From positions 269,143,930-269,207,929 of the forward strand of contig JARYHS010008074.1 in assembly GCA_031002005.1 (NCBI GenBank): a stretch of DNA of 64,000 nucleotides, in the 5' to 3' direction. Below the pieces are notes generated by a model that was given only the letters and a program-made list of their open reading frames with translations, did not search any database and was not told where the DNA came from. Source of the stretch: Vandiemenella viatica. Its lineage: Eukaryota > Arthropoda > Insecta > Orthoptera > Morabidae. Numbering within the stretch: position 1 is the stretch's first letter; every line of letters begins with the position of its first letter. Positions 55,401 to 64,000 of this stretch are shown here, in pieces. A program made the position numbers and the translations under genes.

Positions 55401-55936
55401 GAGGAATAACAAATCACACTTTACTTCATGTTCTGTTGTTAGACAAATTGTAATGTCATTTTCCTCGAACTGGCTTGAATTTATTCTAAGGCCTTCCAGA
55501 AACTGTAGAAAGTCATTTTCTCATAGCTTCAACCGTGATTATATATTTGGAAGAAGTCTATCCAGGTGGTTAAGGATGTCACTCAGTGCTTCTCTGCCTT
55601 GATGACAGACGTTTCATACGAAACACTATGAAGACTTGAGACCAGCGCTAGAATCTCCTAAGTATCAGTTTAGGGATTACTGGAGACGGAACATACAGGG
55701 TGGTCAGAAATTCACTCATCGGCGCGTAAGGGCAGTGTTCGGGACGTTGCACTAACGAAATAAATACAAAAAAAAATCTAGTAAAAGTCGTACCGTTTTG
55801 AGTTATTCGCAGCTAAAGTTGGCCAATAAGAGCGCTGCGCGGGCGATTTCAAACAGCCATCCACCGGCGGTGTTGCCAAGCGTACTCGAGGCATGCGACC
55901 GCCACAGAAAACGAAAAGAAAATTTCTCTTCGGAAG

Positions 55937-55999
55937 GGGGGATCGACCCCGCAACCTTCAGATTGAGAGTTTGCAGTCTTACCGACTACGCTGCCAAGG
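55937..55999 (-). repeat. tRNA-like sequence in the left inverted repeat
   Basis: On the minus strand, CCTTGGCAGCGTAGTCGGTA gives an A-box-like segment, and AAGGTTGCGGGGTCGATCCC a B-box-like segment, about 50 bases apart, as in tRNA genes and tRNA-derived repeats. The anticodon arm does not pair clearly, so this is tRNA-like and not a functional tRNA call. Confidence 0.6.
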
Positions 56000-56118
56000 T
56001 ACTAGAATTTCCTTCTTTTTAGAAGCCAATAGTGCGGGAAGTCGGTGGTGGGACTAAAGGACCATGCCAGAAGAAGTCTCGCAGCCGAACGCAACTTGCT
56101 GATAAAGACACTGTCATC

Positions 56119-57237
56119 ATGCAACGTCATCAATTTTCGTTTGAAGAGTACGCCGATATGCGCTGCTGGACAAAACAGGGCCGAAGCAGTTAAGATTTAC
56201 ACGACTCAATTTCCTAACTGTGTGATTCCATCGGCCAACACTTTTGTGTTGGTTGACAGAAGGTTGAGGGAGACGGGAAGTATTGTTGTCCACAGCCCCC
56301 ACGCCGGACGAAATCGGTTCAGGCGGAGTGTAGGATTTGAAGACAATGTCCTGGAAATGATTGCTGATAATCCGAGGACAAGCTCTAGGGTCATTGCCAA
56401 CGCATTGCAGATATGTCCAGTCTAAGTGATCCCTCAAATTTTTCGTTTAAATGCAGCCTTTCAGTAGGGTCATTTTTATTGTTTTTTAATTACCAGGCCT
56501 CACATGCCACTGTTTTGGACGTCCTTCACGACGAAGGGTTACATCCTTTTCACTTTCAAAAGGTCCAAGATTTGGAGGAAGACGATTTTCCACTTCGAGT
56601 TCAGTTTTCACAGTGGTACCTGCAGCAATGTAACGATTATCCAAACTTTGAAAGGAAGGTGCTGTGGACGGATGAGGCGTGCTTTACCAGGGAGAAGTGT
56701 TTTAATAGCCGAAACGGCCACATCTGCAATGTCGAAAATCCGCATGCAATTTTTGTCAAGTCATACCAACACAAATTTAGTGTTAACATTTGGGAGGGTA
56801 CTTCCCCAACGTTTAAATGGCGCTTCTTATTTAGCATTTCATGAAAACGTCCTTCTGTTGTTCTTAGAAGACGTTCCTTTAGCAATTCGTAATGACATGT
56901 GGTTTCAACATGACGGCGCGCCGCCGCATTTTGCAGTACCGGTACGTCAACACTTAGATGCATTGTATCCTAACAGGTGGATTGGTCGAGGAGGCCAATT
57001 CACTGGCCAGCTCGGTCACCAGACAACAACCCATTCAATTTTTATCTCTGGGGAGCTGTCAAGGCCATTGTTTATGAGACTGAAGTAGAAACAGAGGAAG
57101 AACTTTTGGCTAGGATAATTCTAGCTTTTGATGAAATTAGAGAAAGTTACAATTTTGGAAGACTCGCAAATTCAGTAACTCAGCATTGTCGTGCCGGTAT
57201 TGCAGTTGAGGGAGGACACTTTGTGCAATTGCTGTAA
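56119..57237 (+). pseudogene. Transposase of the IS630/Tc1/mariner-superfamily element
   Basis: ATG 56119 starts MQRHQFSFEEYADMRCW. The helix-turn-helix part follows in another frame (VKIYTTQFPNCVIPSANTF, ADNPRTSSRVIANALQI). After an unusual A/T stretch (56450-56490) the core reads VLDVLHDEGLHPFHFQKVQD, RKVLWTDEACFTRE (first Asp), then in other frames WFQHDGAPPHFA (second Asp) and WPARSPDNNPFNFYLWG (third Asp). The C-terminus is RAGIAVEGGHFVQLL. About 36 residues separate the second and third Asp in the family's usual reading. Three or more frameshifts disable it. Confidence 0.8.
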
Positions 57238-57834
57238 AATGTAAGGACCCGTATTTTTTTGTTATTGTTGTTTATTGGGATACAATTTTACTACAGTTAC
57301 TGTTGTGGGTTGACGCTTATTGTAAGTAAATCCCTGTTGGCTTTCAATGTTGCGACTGATAACGTCAAGTTGGAATGAAAGTACTGTACAGTAATTTTGT
57401 TTTGTATCAGTGACAAAAGGGCTTTCAATGAGTAACAACTTGTTTACCTTTTGCGGCTTGCCGCGCGTTAGAGAGTTGATACACGTTACCAAAATGTACA
57501 ACTTGTTTGAATAAGAACAGACTTTTTGCAGCAGAGAAAGTTACGTTATAGACGATAGAATGGGTTTAATGTTCTTTTTTCCAAAAGTTTATTGTTTTTT
57601 GTTGCAAAATAGTAGCAAGGATATTCACGTTAATCAATAAAAATGTTGTGATCGAAATCTAGTGAAATACGATTACATGGAATAAAAGAAGTTTCTTTTC
57701 AACGAATAAATTAAGTATGCAATTTTTTTTTTTGTGCCAGTAACTAAACGATTTTTGTATAAAAATTAAAGATTAATCTAGCAAGCAGATCAACTAATTA
57801 AAAAACAATTCCCATAAAAAAGAATCCTCTAGCC

Positions 57835-59387
57835 CAGCGGTCGGCAACCTTTTAGCAGGCAAGGGCCACAAGGTGGCAAAACAAAGTAAAGGCGGGGCCG
57901 CACATACACAGTAAAAATGCGAAAACTCAGTTTTCAAATTTTATCAATACAAATGAGTATACAAATGAAGAAAAGTTACAAAATTGATCTTACATACTAA
58001 ATTCAGTGTGACGTTTGAGATTGTATTTGACTGGCTATTTTTTGTATGTCAGCTTTCATGTTAGAAGTTGAAATACGTAATATATCTCTCAAATGCTCAT
58101 CTGTGGAACGAGAAGCGTATTTATTTTTTCGATAATTGACGATTGAAAAAGTTTGCTCGCATAAATAAGTGCTTCCAAAAATTGAAATAAACTGCTGAGC
58201 AAACTTTTTCAATTCGACAAAATCAGACGACAAGCTACCATAAAATTTGATCAAATCATTCATCTCGTAAAAGGCGTTTTTTAGACTCTCATTGGATTGA
58301 AGTTCAATCACATTCATTTCTAAATTACTGGGTACATTCTCAACATCGCATGAAAAAGGGTTAGAAAAAATCTTCAGTTTGTTCTAAACATTTTCGAAAT
58401 CACCAAATCTGTCACTGAATTACCTTGTAACTCCGTAAAAATGTCTTTCATTTTCTCACTATCCCAAATAAAATCAATGCCAGCTTCCTCGACAGCCTTT
58501 AGACAATTCGGCAAGTGATCTAATTTTTTTCGTCAATATGTTCTATGAAGAGCCGGCGTTTAGTTTGGAACGCCTTTACGTCTGTATGTATATCAGGTAT
58601 TAGTTTGTTTTTCCCTAGAAGCTTGACACTCAGCGTATTTAATTCATGAGATAAATCTGTCAAAAATCCAAGATCTATTAACTACTGAGGATCTGTTAGC
58701 TCTGGAACAGATTTACCTTTCTGATTCATAAAAGTGCCGATTTCTTTTCTGAGATCGAAAAATCTTTTCAGTACTGCACCTCTACTTAACCATCTTACTT
58801 CTGAATAATAAAGGACATCTTGATGATCTGCTTCCATTTCGGATAGAAACTCTCGGAATTGACGATGTGTCAACCCATTATTTCTGATATAGTTCACAGT
58901 AGATTTCACGATGTCCATTACTTTTCTACATGAAACGACTTTGGAACATAACGCTTCTTGGTGGATAATGCAATGAAAAAATAACGGGATTTCACATCCT
59001 ATCTCTGCCAATTTTGTTTTAATTCTACCCACCAGGCCCTTGTTTTGCTCACTCATGTTTCTATCTCCGTCAGTTGTTAGACTTACCAATTTTTTCCACG
59101 CTAATTGCATTGATGTCATTGGCTGTTCTAGGTGACAAAACAAATCTTCCCCCGTAGTTGTTCCCTTCAAACTACATAACTGTAAAAATTCCTCACACAC
59201 GTTGAATTACTTATCAATTCCACGAACAAATATTAGAAGCTGGGCAATATCTGACACATCATTACTTTCATCGGTAGCTATGGAGAACCATTCAAATTGT
59301 TGTCCTAGTTCCCGAAGTTTTTCACATAAATTAGCACCCAAATCTTCAGTGCGCCGAGTACAAGTTCTGGCATGTAAACTTATATTT

Positions 59388-59422
<35 letters not shown>

Positions 59423-60348
59423 ATCTGGGCATACCTCTTCAGCCATAGCTAAGGCACATTGATTTATTAATTCACTGTAGGTAAACGGTCGCCCAGACTT
59501 TGCAAGCGTTTCCGCCACCCTTAAACTCGCACGGATATTTGACTCGTTACTTTGAATTTGCACCTTACAAACACTTTGTTGGTTCTTGAATGAAGATTTC
59601 AGTGAGTTGATTTTGTTTTCCGGGAATCACCAACTAGGCACGCAACTTTGGCTTTATGCTCGGTATCATAGTGACGTTTGACGTTATATTCTTTTTGCAT
59701 AGCAAGGGTTTTTTGGCATATTAAGCACAGCGGCTTTCCATTGTAATTAATAAAAAAGTATAAATCTCTCCATGCATCGTTAAACACTATTTTCTTCAAT
59801 TAACTTCCTCTTTTTTGTAGCCATCAGTAAACTTATAACCAACAATGCCAAATACACGCTGTAAGAATAAAAGCCGTGTTGAAAACATGTCACTTATAAT
59901 TTGGCTATGTAATTGCATGAACTCTCAATATCTCACACTTATCGAACTGTAAACAAAATAGTAGGTACCGGTACTCGTAGGTCACAGAACAATAACTAAA
60001 TCGTAGGTACAGGGCCGCGGCGGCGGCGTGCACACATGAAATAACTAGTTTCACTCAATGACAGCCAGCGCGGACGGACGGCGGGCGAGCGAGAGAAGAT
60101 TCTATTGTCAACGCTGACCTATTGTTTCAATCATAGGAGAGAGTATGGGAATCGTTCTCCGCTCGCACTTGCTCTGTTCGCGTAGTTCATTCGCTGCGCT
60201 GTTAGATCGCGTTCACTCTTTTATGCGTTTATATTTTGTTATTTTATAATATGGGCTTTCGATATGATTTGTATAAGACGGACACGGGCCGCAAATAGAG
60301 AGGTCACGGGCCGCATGCGGCCCGCGGGCCGCGCGTTGCCGACCGCTG
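57835..60348 (-). mobile_element. hAT transposon with exact 8-bp target duplication
   Basis: Ends CAGCGGTCGGCAAC and the right end in reverse are the same, flanked by CTCTAGCC at 57827-57834 and 60349-60356 (identical). Length is 2514 bp, carrying a minus-strand transposase. The right part has CGGGCCGC repeats near 60280-60340. The exact duplication and nearly complete ORF point to a younger insertion into the element at 55696-60763. Confidence 0.95.
58003..59799 (-). pseudogene. hAT transposase (GTF2IRD2/ZBED-like), nearly complete
   Basis: The N-terminus MKKIVFNDAWRDLYFFINYN is followed by a BED-like finger (CLICQKTLAMQKEYNVKRH, then YDTEH; Cys-x2-Cys and His-x4-His). Then come KSGRPFTYSELINQCALA, WFSIATDESNDVSDIAQLLI (catalytic Asp with 'TDES'), LVSLTTDGDRNMSEQNKGLV (second Asp) and LFFHCIIHQEALCSK. 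The C-terminal dimerisation part reads FISIFGSTYLCEQTFSIVNY. Breaks are a frame-disrupting T run at 59392-59419 (encoding a Lys stretch), a stop about 59640, stops near 59205 and 58683, and frame changes at 58330-58680. The domain order is otherwise complete. Confidence 0.85.
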
Positions 60349-60457
60349 CTCTAGCCCCAACACCGACTTCCCTAAAAATGTCGTGGATTACCGATCAATT
60401 CCGATTACGAACAAACAGTCCGCCCTGGTGGCTTCTAAAAGCAAGGAAATTCTAGTG

Positions 60458-60526
60458 CCTTGGCAGCGTAGTCAGTAAGACGGCAAACTCTCAGTCTGAA
60501 GGTTGCGGGTTCGATCCCCACTTCCG
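60458..60526 (+). repeat. tRNA-like sequence in the right inverted repeat
   Basis: This is the mirror of the left segment. CCTTGGCAGCGTAGTCAGTA and AAGGTTGCGGGTTCGATCCC form A- and B-box-like parts; here the B-box is an even closer match to the GGTTCGAnTCC consensus. It lies within the ~340-bp inverted repeat, so it is part of the element and not a later insertion. Confidence 0.65.
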
Positions 60527-60774
60527 AAGAGAGTTTTTCTTTACGTTTTCTTTGGTGGTCGCATGCCTCGAGTACGCTTGGCAACAGCGCCTGTGGAAGG
60601 CTGTTTGAATTCGCCCCGCGCAGCTCTCTTATTGGCCAACTTTAGCTGCGTATAACTCAAAAACGGTACGACTTTTACTACATTTTTTTTTGTATTTATT
60701 TCGTTAGTGCAACGTCCCGAACACTGCCCTTACCCGCCGTTGAGTGAATTTCTGACCACCCTGTATAGAGAGTT

Positions 60775-62190
60775 TCCAGAGGAAACTTGTGACAGGGTTT
60801 CCGCTGTTTACCTCTCTGCGGCGTATGACACCATTAACTACCGCCTATCACAAAAATATATGACTTTACCTTGATGAAACTCGCTGAATTTCTTCTCATT
60901 AATAGACGTTTCTAGGTTAGCCTGGATAAAATAGAAATAGTTGAAGAATTGAAAAGAATGAATTATTCCAAGGCAGTGTGCTAGCATCAATTCTATTTGA
61001 TATATGTACGAATGACCAACCACTGCATTCCAACGCCAGACACCGAGCCCGGTGGGAGGGCGGTAAGGCTGTGGTCTGGCATTTGTTAGTACGTCGGTTC
61101 GAATCCCTGTCTGGTCACCAAGATTTCGATTTTCCGCGGTTTCCCGAAAATCACTCCATGCGAATGTAGCGTAGTTCTTTTCAAAAGGTCGAAGAACAAT
61201 TAGAACAAGCGCTGTTAACTACGTCCATTTACTACTACTACAAAGGCAACTCTTTGAAACCCAAGCCATCAAAAATCCAGATCTGCGTATTCAACCTACG
61301 TTACAGAGAGACAAAATAGAAACTGAATGCTACATGGGAAGGCTAAATTATTTAGGAGTCATTAAGGATAGAAGACTTACTTAAAAGACGCTCAGCCATT
61401 TAAGTGGAACTAAAGTACACACGAGGAACAATATATTAAAAAGTTTTGTGGCAGTAAATAGGGAATGAATCCGATGGTCCTGCGAAAATCTGCTTTTAGC
61501 TCCCTGTTTTTGCACTTCAGAGAAAGCAAACCATGTTTGGAACCAATCTACCCATCTAAGGAAAGTAGGTATAGCCGTGAATGAAACTTGTCTGATAGTG
61601 ACTAGCTGCATGAAACCAATCACAATACACCAACTGTATAAAGCAGCTTGTTTTACAGAACCGAAAACCCGACATCACATGAGTACGCAGAGCGATTCAA
61701 GCAAACGTTCGATTAGAGGAACATCATGTTTGGGATACCGATAACTAAACCCTCCACCTACTTGGTTAATTTCTAGGACTCCATTTCTAAATTGTACAAA
61801 TGTCTATCTTCCAAAATGGTACGCAGTTTCTGAGGAAGAACCTTCTTGCGTTAAATTGGACTGGATAAAATGGAGAACCCTCAGCTGCATAATAACAGGA
61901 GTGGCTCGAGTAAAAGCTAACATGTATAAGTGGGGTCTGACAACACACGATCGATGTGAATGTGTGTGGATCATTTCTATGCTTGCACGCAATGCAAACT
62001 TTCAACACTCGACGACATATTTACAGCGGGAGATATTGACAACTGTGTCCAACATTGAAAAAAACGCTTATGATGTTCGGACACAAAAATGTAAAGTAAG
62101 TGGGAATAGAGGGTCTCCCATTCCGCTCTATCTCTTCCTTAGCAGTGGACAACTTTTGTTTGAAAATAGTTGCCTAAAAATGAAGGCATA
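60775..62190 (+). mobile_element. Jockey-like LINE, RT tail and C-terminus
   Basis: The RT part has SAVYLSAAYDTINYRL (about 60800-60850), then QGSVLASILFDICTNDQPLH (60965-61026). After a SINE (61045-61230) come FNLRYREKQN, LNYLGVIKDRRL and RNNILKSF (61290-61440) and the C-terminal region CVKLDWIKWRTLSCIITGVA, RVKANMYKWGL and RCECV (61847-61965). Together they give the usual order of jockey-type elements lacking RNase H. Stops are frequent. It begins at the outer side of the IS630-type element, which probably inserted in it. Confidence 0.7.
61045..61255 (+). repeat. SINE copy within the jockey-like LINE
   Basis: The head has CCCGGTGGGAGGGCGGTAAG and B-box GGTTCGAATCCCTGTC (61089-61104), the core reads CAAGATTTCGATTTTCCGCGG, and the tail is (TAC)n at 61231-61243. 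It splits the LINE after the QGSVL motif block. Confidence 0.75.
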
Positions 62191-62194
62191 AAAG

Positions 62195-62800
62195 TTCCAT
62201 TGTATACTGCAGCCGAGATCGGATGTACAAAAAAGACAATAAATAGAATGAGAATTTTGTCAGTGTAGATTAACGACATGGTTTGCAGAGTCTTGAAAAG
62301 TTCATACTAATTATTTAATTGCTAGTAGCACGGATATCGGTCAGATGGTATGTGGATGCGCAAACGTTCTCGCGGTTTGCCGTGATAGTGCGCTTTTCCT
62401 GTGAAACAGATCTGCATGTCTGACGACACGTGTCTTGAATCACTTGACAGTTAACAGCAGATAATCCTACATTTTGATCGCAACTGTCGTCTTCCACTAA
62501 ATCTTTCTATGACAAACGCTTTCCATACACAGCGCCGCCAGGAAGCATCACAAAGGATATTGAAGGATATTGCTGTTATCGTCCCAGTGTTATACTTTCC
62601 CGGTGAAAGTAACTTCCTAATTCTGACGAGTGTACCTATGCGTTCCAGCCTCGCAATGTTCCCAGACAGTTCATGTTACACCGCAAAGCTATCAAAGCCC
62701 TAATGTATTCTAGTTTAAATTTTTTTCAACTTAATGTAGAGAATTTATTTGTCTATAATACACACTTAAAGTAAAATATAATTTCTTCATTATATGTTTC

Positions 62801-62838
<38 letters not shown>

Positions 62839-64000
62839 TCAACCCACCGCAACCAATATCATATTTTCCAAACGAGACAAAAATGGTTTCACCGTAACTC
62901 AACCGAAAAAAGATTTTGGGATTTTAAATATAATTTTGTAAAATAAATTCTGGTTGAACAGGAAACCAAGAGGAAAATTCATGCCAACACAATACTGAAT
63001 TTCTAGCCTACCATAAATGAGAGCTTCCTTTCAACTTTACTGTTTTACAATTCACGACAATGCACTTGTACGTAAATTGAGGAAAGCAAATCATAGCTTT
63101 AAAGAATTAACTGTGTCGGGAACAACATAGACTTAAAAAATGAAATCTTTTCTATTTTCAGAAATGCTATGAAAATTCCATGTTCTTCGTTTTATTAATA
63201 TCAATTTTCATTTTTTCAATACCAAGAAAAAATTAGTCTTGACGTTGGGTGCCAAGTGACAACATACTACTGATGAGCAATGAAGATGTTCAGTTATGTT
63301 TGCATATATTGATAGATAGGTACAGTACATAACACTAATATGTGTGTGATGATGACTTGAGAGCGTGATATCTGTTTGCTACAAACTACTCTCTAAGTTA
63401 CTATAGAAACGTCAAATTGACTTGAATTTATTTCTTGACATTTTGTAAACCTTTTTTAAAATCTTATGGTTAAGCGTTGTGGACGAGCCATTAAAGTATT
63501 TGATTATGAATTTCTGCTATAATTAATTAAAAAGGCGGCCAAATCGTAGCATGACGAAGAAGTGAGATACATGAATGAAAATGTTTCAGAGCTTAAAATT
63601 TGAGCTCAAAGAATATAGCACGTTCTAATTGGGTTACTATACAGAGCAAAATGTTATTTAGAGTTCTAGACAGGCTCACTGTCTAGAGAGTCACAGGAAT
63701 TGCGTTGGATATGGTGAATGCTATTTTATGATACACATCTTGACAAAGTCATTTGTTGTTACATCTTCAATTGTGATTTTTTCTAAATTATCCCCAATCC
63801 ATGTTTTCAGTTTTTCGAATAATATTTTCTAATCTTTGTCTTCCTGTACAGCTCTTTCATCCGACTGTGTCCTCACTATACAATTGTGGTCTCTCAATTT
63901 CAAAACGTGTCCCACTTTTCTGTGAGAATCTTCTGGAAATATTTCTGCCCCCCCCCCCCCCTCAGTTCTAAAGCACATGCGTTTCGTATCTCTCACTTAA
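62195..64000. other. Stretch with only simple sequence recognised
   Basis: A 34-base A run lies at 62804-62837 and a C run at 63949-63961. No reading frame here resembles a known family. The A run may be the tail of an unrecognised retroposon ending there. Confidence 0.6.

Larger units (their letters stand above)
55696..60763 (+). mobile_element. IS630/Tc1/mariner-superfamily element with ~340-bp inverted repeats
   Basis: Ends CAGGGTGGTCAGAAATTCAC and the right end in reverse are identical over this length, with TA flanking both sides (55694-55695, 60764-60765). The inverted similarity extends about 340 bases inward (to about 56035 and from about 60420). A transposase lies at 56119-57237. 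A hAT element (57835-60348) interrupts the part between transposase and right repeat; without it the length is about 2.55 kb. Each inverted repeat includes a tRNA-like segment. Confidence 0.9.

Noticed and set aside
55937..55999. A functional tRNA gene
   Set aside because: Box-like segments are present, but the anticodon arm does not pair convincingly and the sequence is part of a transposon's inverted repeat.
1..64000. CRISPR array, phage, or prokaryotic operon
   Set aside because: No regular short repeats with unique spacers, no compact gene order and no ribosome-binding-site pattern; introns and eukaryotic transposons dominate.

Overview
The window is a piece of a large, AT-rich insect genome made almost entirely of transposable elements of different ages inserted into one another. 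Part of two chemosensory-receptor genes and one small-exon gene lie among them. An insect is supported by two exons of the gustatory receptor family (about 13276-13679 on + and 48956-49386 on -). The recurring tRNA-derived SINE with a 'TTTGGGTTTTCCATGG' core, together with the mix of I-, CR1- and jockey-type LINEs, Tc1/mariner, hAT, P-like, Harbinger and Polinton elements, suggests a polyneopteran (orthopteran, stick insect or cockroach-like), but the species cannot be fixed from sequence alone. There is a 1000-base assembly gap at 36271-37270. Nothing here is prokaryotic: no operons, CRISPR arrays or rRNA were seen.

Layout. 1-5695: an I-clade LINE (reverse transcriptase plus RNase H) split by a 2.7-kb DNA element with ~430-bp inverted repeats. 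5700-12200: a minus-strand Gypsy retrotransposon (integrase, RT, protease, gag) split by a hAT element with 8-bp target duplication. 13276-13679: a gustatory receptor exon. 14392-14676: a hAT MITE with exact 8-bp duplication. 17380-20310: a decayed CR1-type LINE. 20690-24826: a MADF/SANT-type gene in small phase-1 exons, two of them tandemly duplicated, with exon 1 split by a nearly intact Tc1-type transposon. 24826-31300: a Polinton/Maverick remnant (family-B DNA polymerase, integrase, phospholipase-A2-like protein, adenain-like protease) interrupted by a Tc1 element that itself carries a mariner.

32286-34818: two P-like elements in opposite orientation, each with its own exact 8-bp target duplication; the larger one holds a THAP zinc-finger exon. 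35050-38000: Helitron fragment, SINEs, CR1 LINE tail and the gap. 39628-40317: hAT MITE. 40980-41660: ~188-bp satellite with alternating monomers. 42100-46935: an endonuclease/RT LINE containing a mariner, which contains an A/T-hairpin-rich element, which contains a Harbinger-type MITE.

48956-49386: first coding exon of a gustatory receptor. 50520-52350: tRNA-derived SINEs and RTE-like tails in a duplicated arrangement. 52440-54935: an endonuclease-type LINE whose RT domain is missing and which carries a SINE. 55696-60763: a Tc1/mariner-superfamily element with ~340-bp inverted repeats that contain a tRNA-like sequence, interrupted by a hAT element with a nearly complete transposase. 60775-62190: a jockey-like LINE tail. 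The last 1.8 kb shows only simple sequence.

Taken together the genes do not form a pathway. The informative content is the insertion order, the exact target-site duplications, and the remnants of host or captured coding exons (Gr, MADF, THAP). All reading was by eye; no alignment or database search was run.
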